NCBI RefSeq assembly: GCF_040412425.1
Contig: NC_089742.1
Span: forward strand, 71,760,506 to 71,824,505
Origin: Macrobrachium rosenbergii
Taxonomy: Eukaryota; Arthropoda; Malacostraca; Decapoda; Palaemonidae
Length of the DNA: 64,000 nt
Direction of reading: 5' to 3'
The notes below the pieces were generated by a model that saw only the letters and a program-made list of their open reading frames with translations, had not been told where the DNA came from and made no database searches. Below, in pieces: positions 10,456 to 22,567 of this stretch (positions are counted from its first letter, which is position 1; every line of letters starts with the position of its first letter). The position numbers and the translations under genes are program-made.

Positions 10456-10924
10456 CATAACAGAGAATCATACCAAGTCTTGGTGAAAGTCTAAAAGTGA
10501 TAAAAATTTAGGTGATCATGTATAAAAACACCATTATTAAAAATAGTTTTAATTATCCCCAAAATATAATTAAATACTATAGGTATAGCAGAACAACTGA
10601 GATATGACTAGGGATATAATTTATACTATAATAAAGAACATGAGAATAAACTATATACAACATTAATACTATAGTGGCGAGGTACTGACACAAAATAAAA
10701 GACAAAACTTATAAGGGTACCTCCGGCCTTAAAACTAAATCACAGTGAGTATAACATATCACATACTTAAAACTAACACCGCAAGATTGTACATTATAAT
10801 ATTAGGAGCCAGGCTGCGAGGCATGTCTGGTCCAGGAGAAAATGGCAGGGCAAATAAATGAGGTAGGCGGGCGGGGAAGAAAGGATAGGGATTAAGGATT
10901 AATTTAAGGTAGAGGGATAATGCT
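10456..10924. other. DIRS-A 3' untranslated region
   Basis: AT-rich, non-coding DNA between the ICR and the recombinase stop. It corresponds to 26573-27096 in copy B. No further motif seen. Confidence 0.6.
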
Positions 10925-11962
10925 CCCTACAGCCACCGCAGGGAATTTCAGAGCTTCTAGTGATTTCAGGTAGTGGCGTTTAAACACTGATGGAGATTTC
11001 CAACCCGTGTACTTTTTCAGTTCAGCGAAATTCATATTGTGAAAATAATTAGTAGAGGTAGCCACCGCTCGGGTATCATGAACCTTAGGGACTGAATCCG
11101 GGTTAGCTTGTGATAAAGTACAGGATTTGTTGTCTTATAGCCTTTAAAGAAAGTGTTCCACCTTTTTCCCTGATAAAAAGAGGACCAGACAAACACTGAG
11201 AGTTCTTTGTAAGTAGGCCCTCAGGGTAGCGACTGGGCATAAGGACAGGTCTTATGGAAGAGGACAACCTTCCAGGGGACCACCTATCCTGAGGGTCTTC
11301 GTTTTTTGCTAAGAATCTGTGATCTGGGGAAAGCAGAACTTCTCCTGATGGAAGGAAATCTATGTGATTGACACCTCTAGAGAGGGCAGACAGTTCTGAA
11401 ATTCTGGCTCCTGAAGCTAGACTAATTAAGAACAAGGTCTTCCTTAACAGATTTAAATAAGAACATTGATCATTATTAATTTCTGAGGCTAATTTTAGAA
11501 CATCATTAAGGAACCAGGAAACCGTATGAGGACGGGTAACTGGTCATAAACGGCGCATGCTCTAGGAATGGATGAAAAGTATGAATCTGTTAAATCAATC
11601 TTAAAGCCATGCAAAAACACCTTTTTCAAAGCTGATTTTGCTGTGGTTATGGTGGCTGGGGCCAGACCCTTTTCAAACAGTGACCTGAAGAATGATATTG
11701 CCAAATTGGCGGTCATGGTTTGGGCTTCAGATTCCTTTAAAAAGGATGCCAACTTTTTAACTGCTGAGTCATACTGTCTGAGGGTAGAATCTCTCTTGTC
11801 TGACTCAAGAAACAGAGTATTAATGGGATCAATATCCGCCCCTCTTTGAGCGGCAAATTTCATAAAGTCCATAAAGCCAGGGCATTCAGAATTTTTGAGG
11901 AAGCTGACACAGTCCTTGTTTGCACTATTTGAGTCAGCTGTGGTTTGGGTAATTGATGACAT
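10925..11962 (-). pseudogene. tyrosine recombinase of DIRS-A, frameshifted
   Basis: The N-terminal half (11962-11495) is one open frame with the core-binding domain, including FLESDKRDSTLRQYDSAVKK and PATITTAKSALKK. The catalytic half continues in another frame (11435-11103), with the first catalytic Arg in SGARISEL. The box-II H-x-x-R motif (HDTR, 11069-11080) and the nucleophile Tyr of RHYLKS remain readable further left in a third frame. Breaks lie near 11500 and 11110. The enzyme family joins circular DIRS cDNA to the target through a covalent phosphotyrosine intermediate, without an integrase. This copy keeps its catalytic residues but not a continuous frame. Its intact N-terminus shows that copy B suffered a one-base loss at about 28010. 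Confidence 0.88.
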
Positions 11963-11989
11963 CGTAACTTGGCTCCAGAAGAAGAGGGA

Positions 11990-13840
11990 ACCAATTGCTC
12001 TTCGGCCAGTTTGGGGCTACCAAGGCCACTTGGCCTTTGAATGACCTGAGCTTGTGCAACACTGGCATCAGTAGATTTATTGGCGGAAACAGATCAATTT
12101 TCTGCCAATTGTTCCAGTCTAAGGACATTGCATCTGTGGCGTGAGCTTGAGGGTCCAGGTTGGGAGCAACATAACAAGGAAGTTTGTGATTGCTTTCCAT
12201 GGCAAACAAGTCCACCTGAAGGCCCGGAACCTGCCGGCGGATCCATTCGAAAGAAGCCTTGTCCAGGGACCATTCTGACTCCAGCGGAGCTGTTCTGGAC
12301 AGGGAGTCTGCAATAACATTCCGGACCCCTGCTAGATGGGTAGCTGACAGGTGCCAGCCGTGTTTCTCTGCTAGTGAGAAGATGGCTATCATCACTTGGT
12401 TTATACGGCTTGATTTGGAACCCCCTCTGTTTATGCAATGCACTACTACCGCACTGTCCAACACCAGCCTGATATGAACCTGGTTGGCGGGGCGAAGTTT
12501 TTTCAGTGTTAGAAATACTGCCATCGCTTCCAAGATGTTTATATGGAACTGACGGAACATCGTGGACCATGTGCCCTGTACTTTTCTTTTGGTGAGTATC
12601 CTCCCCAGCCACTTAACGAAGCGTCTGTGTGGATTATTAAGGCTGGAGGGGGAAATTGAAGGGGAACTGACTTTGAGAGACCCTTGACTGTGGACCACAG
12701 CCGGAGTCTTTTCCTTAGTACTTGAGGAATCAGTGACACTTTGTCCCTGAGTTTGATATTGGCTTGTCTTCGCCACACTCTGTTTATGTCTTTCAGCTTT
12801 GTTTTTAGAGGCAGGTCTGTTACCGATGCGAATTGAAGGGAACCCAAGATTCTTTCTTGCGTTCTGCGAGAGGCTTTCCTGTTTTTGAGGAATTGCCTGG
12901 TGGCTTTGGCTATCTCCCTTCGTTTGGCTGGTGGAATAGACAGTTTGTGTGAAACTAGGTCCCACTGGATACCTAGCCACTGAAATCGAGCCTCCGGAGT
13001 TAGGCGGGACTTCGCCCTGTTTATCTGAAAACCTAAGGATTCCAGAAACTCGATCACTATGGCCGTAGCTCTTCGGCACTCCTCAACGTTGGATGCCCAG
13101 ATTATCCAATCGTCTAGGTATGCCGCTAGCGATATCCCCCGGGACCGCAACTGTTGTACTACCGTTTCCGCCAGCTTCGTAAAGATTCTGGGTGCTATGT
13201 TGAGCCCGAATGGCATGACCCGGAACGAGTAAACCTGTTTCCCCAGTCTGAAACCTAGGAAGGGAGAGAGTTCCGCTGTCGGGACGTGATAATATGCGTC
13301 TGAAAGATCTATAGAGGTGGTGACGGCTCCACGAGGAAGTAGAGTCCGTACCTGTGCGATTGTAAGCATCACGAAATTTGTCGCATTGAATATAAAGATT
13401 GAGACGCGCGACAGATCCTGGATTACTCTTTGTTGACTGGAGTTTTCTTGGGAACACTGAACAGCCTGCCTTGAAATTTCAGGTGTCTCACTTTCTTTAT
13501 GGCTCTCTTTAGGAGTAATTCCGTCATAAAGTCCCACAGAGCTTTGGAAGATGGTTGATGAAATCTGGTCAAAGGTGGAGGTCCTTTGATCCAGCTCCAG
13601 CCCAAACCTTTGGAGGCTATACTGTGGGCCCATGGACTGAAGGTCCACCAGTCCCTGAACAGATAAAGTCTGCCGCCTACCTGATTGTTCTCACTGGGAG
13701 GGAGCAGGCTTGCCTCCTCTACCGCGACCTCCTCTTCCCTGGGAGGGGGTTCGCGAGGCAGCCTTGCCTCTGAAGGAGGCTCTCGCTCTAGTCCCCCTTG
13801 CGCTCCTATTAAGGCCCCGAAATGACCCCTGGCCCTCATA
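11990..13840 (-). pseudogene. RT/RNase H polyprotein of DIRS-A
   Basis: The RT start (13839-13423 frame) contains SGL-type fingers with KKVRHLKFQGRLFSVPKK. The frame shifts near 13440 into 13648-12539, which carries the palm motif IDLSDAYYHVP and the catalytic YLDDW (13106-13120), with Asp-Asp intact. It then enters RNase H (HTDASLSGWGGY). Another shift near 12600 leads into 13079-11934, with the RNase H end (HLAGVRNVIADSLSR) and the downstream DIRS domain (VDLFAMESNHKLP and VALVAPNWPKSNWF), which lies where DIRS elements carry a methylase-like domain. RT lies in the +1 frame relative to gag. At least two frameshifts make it inactive. Confidence 0.85.
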
Positions 13841-14044
13841 AGAAGGGTTGAACACCGGAGACGTCACGAAGGAAGGAGCAGCAAGAGAGTGTTGAGCTGG
13901 CTGCACCAGCACGAACTGTTGGGGTTGGGCCTTTGAGGTAGAAGGCTGGCAAACTGTTGAGACAGGTACAGCCTGGACAACAGCCTGCTGGTGTTGTCTC
14001 CTGTGCTTCCTGTATCGTTTGCCAGGTCTGCCTTGAGGGCCGCC
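13691..14044 (-). pseudogene. DIRS-A gag, C-terminal piece left of the LINE
   Basis: The final part of gag, cut off from the rest by the LINE at 14045-20571. It contains QQFVLVQPAQHSLAAPSF, then RGLNRSARG and a Gly/Arg-rich tail (GRGGRGRGG) ending at a stop at 13691. The RGG-like tail is a plausible RNA-binding region. It overlaps the RT frame in +1 phase. Confidence 0.85.
14033..14044. repeat. LINE target-site duplication, left copy
   Basis: TTGAGGGCCGCC is repeated as TTGAGGGCTGCC at 20572-20583 (one mismatch). It brackets the LINE exactly and lies at the point where gag is interrupted. Confidence 0.85.
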
Positions 14045-14645
14045 CCCCTCGAAGTAGGTTCCTTCACGTGGTGAGGGGGTAAGGGGCCCTGGCTTTTCTT
14101 CTTCGTTCTTATGAAGAATAAGAGCCCGGGCCCTGACGGATCACCTACAAACCTTTTGATTTAAATGGCGTGGATATTTTCACTTTCGTACAAATTTCTT
14201 GGACCTGGTAAATAGGAAAAGGTATCATAGCTGGGATTGGGTTTATATCCGAAGCTAAATAGTGAGAACCGTGGCAGGACCATCAACTGCCCGATAATGT
14301 TCGGACCTGAGTTTTCAGGCGGAACTATTCTACGAGACTGGACCACGGATTCCAGGGGCGTCTAGTTCTGGGAATAGGACTCTCGGCATTCTGTCCGGTT
14401 TGCCCATAATGTGATTAGGGTGGGGATGATTGTATTCTAGTAATGCTCTCAGTCCTATCAAGCGGGTTGGCTTACACTTGAGCCACTCTAATCATGTTGT
14501 GCCATCCCCTTTGGGGTAGGGTAGGGATGTGGACATTTGGGAGTCGGTTCTCACTTGTGCCATTAGTGGAGGAATGAACTCCATGAAAGGCTGATGATAT
14601 CTTTTAAGGTTTTCAGGTTATTTTTTTCTCCTCCCTCAAATCTTT
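14045..14645 (+). other. LINE 5' untranslated region
   Basis: No coding signal is seen. It presumably holds the internal promoter typical of non-LTR elements, but no motif can be assigned. Confidence 0.6.
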
Positions 14646-16441
14646 ATGCAAAGTGAAAATAAAGATTCAAGTACCCCTAGGCCCCTTTGATGGTAGTGAC
14701 TCGGCACAGATGACGACCGATGGAACCTCTTGTAACAACCTTTCTTTGGAAAAAACAATAAAGAATCCAAATATAATCACACTGGAACCTTATGCTCCAG
14801 TACACAACAAATCAAAAAAAAGTAAATATCGTCTTGACCCAAATTTGACTCACTTCGACTCCCTCTTTGGGAGTGGAAGTTGGTCAAGGTTTCTAACCAT
14901 GGAAACAGAACAGCAATTCTCAGCCCTAAAGTTAGAAAACTTCTTATTAAAAAGACACTCAACGACAGAAATGTCGTTTAGACAAATAAAAATGAAGACG
15001 TGGCTTACAGAAGCCACAACAAAAAACCAGTCTGAGGACTATCTGTCAATAAAAAGTGTTAACAATGTAAATGTAAAAGTAAAGAAGCATGACACTATGA
15101 ACAGCATTCAGGGTACTATTGTACTTCCTGAAAATAATGACGAACCGGTTGACAAAAATATACTGTTGGACTCTCTTAAAATGAGATATACCAAAATGCA
15201 AGACTGTGAGGTATATATAATACCAAGTAAACAAAATAATAAAGCATTAAGAATTGCAAAAATAAAATTTGAGGGTCAAGAGTTACCTCAAAAAATAAAA
15301 ATTTTCGGTCAAAATAGAGAATTGAGACCTTATGTTCCCAAACCGCTACAATGTCAAAATTGTAGTAAGTATGGACACACAAAGAAAAACTGTCATAATG
15401 AACCTGTATGTGCTTATTGTGGATCTAACTGAACATGCCACACAATGGAAATGTAGTGAACCAAAATGTGTAAACTGTGGACAGGATCATCATGCTAGGT
15501 CCAAGGAGTGTGTGTACTGCATATACAATACAGAGTTGAAAATGTTGCAAGAACGAACAGGGATGTCTATCAAAGAGGCTAAATTGGAATTAAAAGTGAG
15601 AGGAATGCAAGATCCATCTAAGAAACATTCATATTCCTCAATAACAAGAGCAAAAAATGAAGCAAAAACGGAAACAGATAGAAATAACAGAGCACAGAAA
15701 AGTAAACCTCAAGAAAAAATTAATAATTTAGAAATAAAAAATAAAATGCTAAAGAATAAAGAAACAGATACAAATGAGATGGATAATATTTTATCCAATT
15801 CATTTGAAATATTAATGCAGATAGAAACACAGGAGGATGCTGCTACTAAAGTATCAGAAGAGGGTAGAGATAGACAGGAAATTAAAGATAAAAAAAGGCC
15901 TTTGGAGAGAACACCACCCAAAACGAAGAAACCAACTATTAATAGAGAAACATCAGTTAAACCAAAGATAAAGGAGATGAAAAAGGAACAAAAACAAAAA
16001 CAAGCTAAGAATATACCTTTATCTCCTAAAATAATAATAGAACCTATGAAGGCAAATGTCGAGAACACTGAAGAAGTGAAAGAGAATCATACCATAGATG
16101 ATTATGTCAAGGGAGAAGAGATTACTCCTTCTCCAGTAATTGGTACAAGAGCAAATGAAAAGAGAAATACACATGATAATACTTGTGGATGTAATGATTG
16201 TTTCATTGAATTATGCAATAACAACAAAAGCATAACGAAAGATGGTTTAACAAACATTATAAGAAATTTTATGAAATATAGAAAAAAAGAAAACACAGAT
16301 TTGAGTAACCATGAAAAAGGGTGCATGTGCATTGATCACTTAGTCTATTATAAGGAAAAACAGATGAATGTGGTGAGTAAATTATTAGAAAAATTCCAAA
16401 TTGATAATACAAAAAAAGAGAGTAAAACCCGACCGCTATAA
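14646..16441 (+). pseudogene. LINE ORF1 (gag-like, zinc knuckles), one or two frameshifts
   Basis: The first ATG at 14646 (MQSENKDSSTPRP) runs into a stop at once, but the adjacent frame from 14653 is open to 15432. A one-base change near 14690 probably separated the start from the body. The body has FDSLFGSGSWSRFLTMET, GTIVLPEN and the conserved run-up YVPKPLQC. A CCHC knuckle (C-x2-C-x4-H-x4-C) lies at 15352-15393 and a second knuckle begins CAYCG. There the frame breaks at about 15420 and continues in 15332-16441 with HATQWKC, CVNCGQDHHARSKEC and a long Lys/Glu-rich tail. ORF1 proteins of this group bind element RNA. A single indel inside knuckle 2 accounts for the split. Confidence 0.82.
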
Positions 16442-16444
16442 AAA

Positions 16445-19400
16445 ATATTTTCAATAGTTATATTATACAATGGAATGTAAATGGTCTACAGACCAGATTA
16501 CACCTAGGAGAAATACAACGGTTATTAAAAGAATATGAACCAATGATAATATGTTTACACCATGTCAACAAAACAATATCAACAATAGGTAAATATACCT
16601 TAGTATCTACATCTAGAGAAGAAGAAGGAAATTTAGGTACTGCTATATATGTACATAACAAAGTATGTTATGACAGAGTACCTGTAAATTTTACTGACTT
16701 GCAAATATCAAGTATTAAAATACGAATAAAAAATGATAATTACATAATTTATAACTTATATAACCAACCTAATAAAAGTTACGACATTGATAAACTTAAA
16801 GATTTACTTAACAATACCAAGGCACCACATTAATAGTAGGTGATTTTAATGCCCACAACCCAATATGGGACTGTCATTGTACAAACTCAAATAGAATAGG
16901 TAGTAAAATAGAAGAGTTCATGGATTCCAACGACATGTGCTGTATAAATGATGACGGAAATTAGCACATATTTTTCAAAAGCACATGGAACATTTTCCTC
17001 AGTAGACTTAACTTTATGTACAACAAGCATAGTTGACAGATTGGATTGGAATACAATTGATGACTTGCACACCAGTGATCATTTCCCAATACTAATTTCC
17101 TTATTGCAAAATAATCCTGCAAAACATGTTCCTCACTATAACATTTATAAAGCAGATTGGGAGCGATATGAAATGCACACTAGAAATATCCCACAATTTG
17201 AATATTTAAAAAACCATAATGAAACTAATAAATTTCTTGTTGATTTCATTAAAAATGCTGCTGATAAAGCAATACCAAAGTCAAAACCCCATCCAACAAA
17301 ACACAAAGTTCCCTGGTGGTCTGATGAGTTAACAGAATTAATAAATATGAAACACTCTATAGGGAGACGATTAGATAATTTGAATAGAAAGTTCAATAAA
17401 ATGAATAAAAAATTACCAATATTAGAAAGAACTTTACAAAAATTACTATATTATTACTAGAAATTGAAACATTAAAACCTATATACAACAAAATATCTGC
17501 AAAATTTAAAAAGAAGTAATTCAAGGAAGAATCATTTCATGGAGGAAATACGTATCAGATCTCTCTAATAATACTTCCATACAAAAAATATGGGAAAAAT
17601 TCAGGAAAATAAATGGTACCCATGTCAAACCACCTAGACATGCCATATTAAAGGATGGGAAAAAGAACACTTGATCCAAAAGAAATAAGTAATATAATGG
17701 GAGAAAATTTAGCAAATGTAAGTAGTGATAAGAATTTAGATGAACACTTCCGCACAAAAAAAAATAAAATAGAATTAATAACAATAAATTTTGAAACAAT
17801 TGACGATATATATTATAATAGAAAATTTAGTATGTCAGAGATGGAATATGCTCTCTCGAACAGCAATAAATCTGCTCCTGGAGGTGACAATATTTGTTTT
17901 GAGATGATCTGCCACTTAGCACCTTTGGCAAAGTCATACTTATTAGAGTTTTATAATCATTTATGGCTTCGAAATTTATTTCCAGATGAATGGCGTAAAG
18001 CTATAATAATTCCAATCCCCAAACCTGGAAAAGATCCCAGTAACGTAAATAATTTAATTACAGACCAATTTCTTTAACAAGCTGCTTATGCAAATTGTTA
18101 GAGAAAATGGTAAATGCTCGTCTAACATGGCACATTCGAGAAAATAAAATTTTAACTCCCACTCAGTTTGGGTCACAGTGTAACAGATCCACACTGGATT
18201 CTCTCTGTAACTTAGAAGACCATATACGTAGAGGTTTTGAACGAAAACAAATTACTGTAGCTGTCTTTTTTGACATTGAAAAGGCATACGATACCACATG
18301 GAGGTATGCTATATTAAAAACTTTACAGAACAACAACATCCGTGGACATCTACCTAGGTTTATACAGAACTTTTTGACAAACCGCAACTTTCAGGTGAGA
18401 ATTGATGATGATCTGTCTAGAACATTTCCACTTGAAAACGGTGTTCCACAGGGAAGCGTACTTAGTGGAACACTGTTTACTTTAGCAATCAATGATATCA
18501 GTAAAAATCTACCTATTGGCATTAAAAGTAACCTGTACATGGATGATTTTGCCATATATTATTCAGCATCCAGAATAAAACATGCAGAACGAATCATTAA
18601 TAAAAGCATAATAAAAATAGATGAATGGGCCTCATCTGTAGGCTTTAAATTTTCCATCGATAAAACTCAAGCAATCATGTTTTATAAAAATAAAAAGTGG
18701 AAAAAAGGTGAAGAAATAGATTTAAAAATCCGAAACCATAGTAGGCTATACCAATTGGCCAAACAGCAAAATTTTTGGGATTGGTATTTGATACCCACTT
18801 GAACTGGAGAGCCCACATTACATATGTAAAATCTAAAAGTAAAAGAGCATTAAATCTAATTAGAAAACTATCGAAACTATTGGAGCACTAGACATACCCT
18901 TAGCTGTATAAAAGTAACAGTTCTGTCCATCATTGATTATGGAAGCTAAGCATATGGCTCGGCATCTGATACAGTTCTGAAAATGTTAGACCCTGTTCAT
19001 AATGAAGGCCCTAGAATATGCTCAGGAGCCTTTAGATCATCGCCAAAATCATCGTTACAAGTTGAATGTGGTGAACTGCCTTTGTCTCTCGATAGAGAGC
19101 TAGTAACAATGAAAAGTGCTTTAAGAATTCAAACTAGTGATTCTCCAACCAAAAAACTATTTGAATTAAGAGATGTATTTATAAACAACCATCCACCACC
19201 TTTCCCAATTAGAGCTAGGAGATTGTTTGAGTCGCTGAATATAAATTTACAAGTGCCTGTAATAGTAAAATCACCTCCTCCCTGGATAATGAATAAAATG
19301 AGAATTTGCACACACCTCAAGTGTTTATCAAAAAGTAACTCATATACAACAGAACACCATAGACAGCATACAATAGAGCATATAAACCGAAAAGGTCCAC

Positions 19401-20219
19401 ATTACATAATATATACAGATGGATCTAAATCAGAACACGGAGTAGGATATGCTGCAGTGTCCCAAGACAAAACTTATCAGTTCTCCTGCCCAATAATGCT
19501 TCTGTATTTACAGCAGAATTGTATGGAATTGCATCAGCTATAAAAATAATTAAAGAATCATCATTCAATAATTTTGTGATTTTCAGTGATTCAAGAAGCG
19601 CTATAGAAGCTATTCAAAGTTACAAATCAAATAATAATATAGTACAACAAATTAAATTATATCTCCATAAATTATATAATAATGGAAAAAATGTAGAAAT
19701 ATGTTGGATCCCTGCGCATGTAGGGATCAAAGGAAATGAAGATGCAGACAAAGCAGCTAAAGCAGCAACTCACATGACAAGATCAAATGTGAATATCCCT
19801 GTTACTGATTATGCACCTCACATAAAAATGGGTATCATAAATAAATGGCAATATGTATGGGATGAAGAACCTGAAAGTAATAAACTGAAAGAAATAAAAC
19901 CTAATGTTAAAAAATGGAGTTCATCATATCAAAGAGAGAGACACGCACAAGTAATTTTAACACGCCTCAGAATAGGCCATACTCGTCTGACACGTGGGCA
20001 CTTAATGAGCAGCCCACATGGCCCGGCTCCCGAGTGCTCAGAATGCAGAGTAATAATAACGGTCAGACATGTGTTATGTGAATGTCCAAAGTATGACCGA
20101 CAACGAATGTCTACTTTTGGAAATAGGTCAGTGAAAGAAATTTTGTCAGAATCTTTCACATTTTCAATCATTCCAACTTTGATGTTCTTGAAGAACTGTA
20201 ATTTAATTAACAAAATATA
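16445..20219 (+). pseudogene. LINE ORF2: endonuclease, reverse transcriptase, RNase H
   Basis: Endonuclease remnants: WNVNG (16471-16485), GDFNAH (16839-16856) and SDHFPI (17074-17091). The expected Glu-containing motif reads CLHHVN, so the catalytic Glu appears lost. RT: SAPGGDNI, then RPIS-type block, FDIEKAYDTTWR, NGVPQGSVLSG and catalytic YMDD (18536-18547). RNase H: YTDGS (Asp at 19418-19420), TAELYGIASAI, SDSRSAIEA (19584 on) and IPAHVGIKGNEDAD. C-terminus: LTRLRIGHTRLTRGH and a Cys/His cluster (CSECR, HVLCECP), typical of I-group elements. Frames break near 16833, 16960, 17460, 17650, 18060, 18770, 18890 and 19500. Normally it nicks the target and reverse-transcribes its RNA; this copy cannot. 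Confidence 0.88.
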
Positions 20220-20571
20220 AAAAAAAGTAAATAATAAAAATATGAAAATCCTTTTAACATTTGAATTTTACAAAAAAGAAGAATTTTTAACATTTTATTT
20301 AATTTATATTCTGAATTTTAATATACCGTTTTAGTATGTATGTAAGGAAGTCTGAGTAAATGTATTTATTGTATGAGAGCATGTGCCTATGTGCAGTTTT
20401 TAATTTCATTTTAATTCATTCATCTTAGTATTGGATGATCTATTGGGTCCTAGCGCTGGACTTCAGGCCTAGACCTAGTATTTTAATCAAATCCTTCGGG
20501 CCAGCCCTATGAGAGCTGAAAGTCAGCTCAGTGGTCTGGTTAAACTACTTTAATAATATTAATAATAATAA
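20220..20571 (+). other. LINE 3' untranslated region and tail
   Basis: Non-coding, AT-rich. Bases 20489-20547 (ATCCTTCGGGCCAGCCCTAT, then GAGAGCTG and TCAGCTCAGTGGTCTGGTTA) recur in the 3' end of the SINE at 54364-54637. The element ends in an irregular (TAA)n tail, about 20551-20571. Confidence 0.85.
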
Positions 20572-22268
20572 TTGAGGGCTGCCGGACTCGGGGGTCTTCC
20601 GCTTAAAGGCGGGGATACCCCAGCGGGAGCACAGACTCTGATTTGCCCTGGTTGCCTCTGCCAGGACATTATTGACTTCTTCTTCTGGGAAGAGGTTAGC
20701 CCCCCAGAAGGAACTTTTCATGAGCTTGTTAGGCTCATGTCTGATGGTAGCATCGTTGAAGATGAATTTGCGGCAATTCAGTCGTGCTACCATAAAGTCA
20801 TATAAGTCCGCCTGAAATCCTGCCAATAGGGACTTCGTCAGGACTTGGAAGAGTTGCTCTTCCGCAAACGTCACAGCGGTTGCTTCCGCCAGGCACAGTG
20901 AGTTAAGAGATCGGCTCAGCCGACACCTAGCCTCAAACTCTGCTTTGAGGAGAGCCTCTGGCAATTTGGGAAGCTGTTCACTAAAGATGTTGGATGCGCA
21001 CTCCGGGTCCAGCTTACCGGAAGTAAAGGTGGCCGGGGCATCTTTCCAGAATTCATCTTCTCGGGAAGATCAGCGGTAGGATCAGTCTCCCGGAGCTGAG
21101 GCAACGGCTTACCCTCCGAGCAAGCCTGGGCCGTCGCGAGGGCTACCTTAGTCATGCAGGGGGTTGGGACCTTATCACCCAACGAGAACATTGTGAAGCT
21201 GCCCTTGAAGGGGGTCAACTTTGTGTTCTCCGCCTGCCATTCGCTACAGGAGCGCATCAATGCGGACTGCGCCTGGTCCCTCGGGAAGATTACTGTCTCC
21301 TTTGGGACCTTATCCGATCTCACCCAAGCCTCCTCCGTCAGTCTGGCGAAGCCTGGGTAGGGGGGCAGCAGATCAGGAGGAAAGAATTCTAACTCCTCGA
21401 GTCTGCGCGTGCCTAGACCCTCGATGGTAAGGGGATCTTCATGCCGGGGAGCATGAAGGGCAAAACGCCATGGATTCCCCTTGTTGAATGGAGGGAGGGC
21501 GGAGGCGTCCGGAACGGGATAATGAACTGCGGACCCTTCGGAGCGCATGAACCCGGAGAGCATGGTCTCCTGGCTCTGCAGCCTCTCTGTAAGCTTACTC
21601 AGCTTAGCATCTACCTCTGAAGAGAATTTTTGCAGGAGCATCCCTGCAAAAGCCTCCGGGTCAAAGGCAAGCAGGCGAGGAGGGCTAGCCTTAGCTGCCC
21701 TCGAACTCGCACTCTTAGCAGAGACAGTGGCCTTGCCTGTGGAAGCCGCCGGACTATCATCCCATGGCTTCACCGGAGGAAAGGGGGATGCTTTGCGGGA
21801 AGACGAGGACTTATAGCCCTTCGCCTTCCAAGTCTTCTTCAATTTGGGGACAGTGGATTGGGCACCGTCCCTCAAAAGAGAAGACTTATGAAAACCCTGA
21901 AATGAAGCGGTGGAAGAAGGAGAATCAAAAAGGGAGCCCGCCCCCACTACCTCACTTACCTCCCCACCTACCTCCTGGTCCTGTTCCGTATTCATCGGTT
22001 CCAGGTCGAGATCTATGGCCGCTACTTCCTCCGACACCTCGGCGTAGAGGCTTTCGTACTGGAGAGGCTGAGTTTCTACCCGGATCTGCTCGATGACGGG
22101 AGCAGCGACTACTGCAGGGACAGCCGCTGAGATCCGGGCGCCGGGGTAGAGCAAGTTCCGGATGTTCTCGTCCAGAACATACGGTTTCCCCGACGGAACA
22201 TTCCTTCCAAACCCAGCCACCCAGGCTCGAAGAGAACCCAAGGCGTCACTCCGGGAGGTTTCGTCGGC
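20572..22268 (-). pseudogene. DIRS-A gag exon 2 (main part)
   Basis: Exon 2 starts at 22268 after a CTCTTCCAG acceptor and reads ADET, then SLRAWVAGFGRNV and LLYPGARISAAV. A variable Ser/Lys-rich linker follows (about 21930-21700), then the conserved core with GLGTRRLEELEFFPPDLLPP, RLTEEAWVRSDKVP and TKLTPFKGSFTMF. The frame shifts near 21045 relative to copies B and C, and continues at 20964 with LLKAEFEARCRLSRSLNSL, CRKFIF and ATRANQS until the LINE boundary. This is the same gag as in B and C. The function as RNA-packaging structural protein is inferred from position. Confidence 0.85.
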
Positions 22269-22396
22269 CTGGAAGAGGGGAGGGACTTAACAACTGAGTT
22301 TTTGGTGAGAAATATATAATTCATATATTAAGCCCATAACGTAAATTAAACAAGTGAGGATACCAGGAAAACTAAAGGCCGTAACTATAAGCTTAC
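22269..22396 (-). other. predicted spliceosomal intron in DIRS-A gag
   Basis: 128 bp. Donor GTAAGC follows GAGTCG, and the acceptor is a pyrimidine-rich CCCCTCTTCCAG. Phase 0. The same intron position occurs in copies B (105 bp) and C (111 bp). Removal joins two conserved coding blocks. Confidence 0.8.
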
Positions 22397-22567
22397 CGAC
22401 TCGTCCTGGACACGCTCCTAAAGAGCGAAGCAGACCTCACAACCGTCCGGGTGCCACACGACTAGGTCATCCAACCGGACTGCACAGCCCGCATGGGATC
22501 GACAGACGACATGCCCATAGGGCTGGTGCAGTACCGCAGAGCACCCGGGCTCCTCACAACGAACCGT
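22397..22567 (-). pseudogene. DIRS-A gag exon 1 (Cys/His domain)
   Basis: 171 nt, 57 codons, reading TVRCEEPG and ending before the donor site. It carries a Cys/His cluster (C-x4-C, H-x3-C-x2-H-x2-C and a final H-x4-C-x2-C), a probable zinc-binding domain. It begins with ACG directly after an AG (TTATTATTACAG), so no initiator ATG is present at this point. An upstream exon is implied, or the start has mutated. Confidence 0.75.

Larger units (their letters stand above)
14045..20571 (+). mobile_element. non-LTR retrotransposon (I/Nimb-like, with RNase H) nested in DIRS-A gag
   Basis: A 6.5-kb LINE with a 5' untranslated region (14045 to about 14645), ORF1 with zinc knuckles, ORF2 with apurinic-type endonuclease, RT, RNase H and a C-terminal Cys/His segment, and a 3' untranslated region ending in TAA-type repeats. 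It is flanked by a 12-bp target duplication and lies antisense to the host DIRS element. The RNase H domain and the TAA tail point to the I group (Nimb-like) and not to RTE or L1. ORF2 has many frameshifts, so the copy is dead. Confidence 0.9.
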
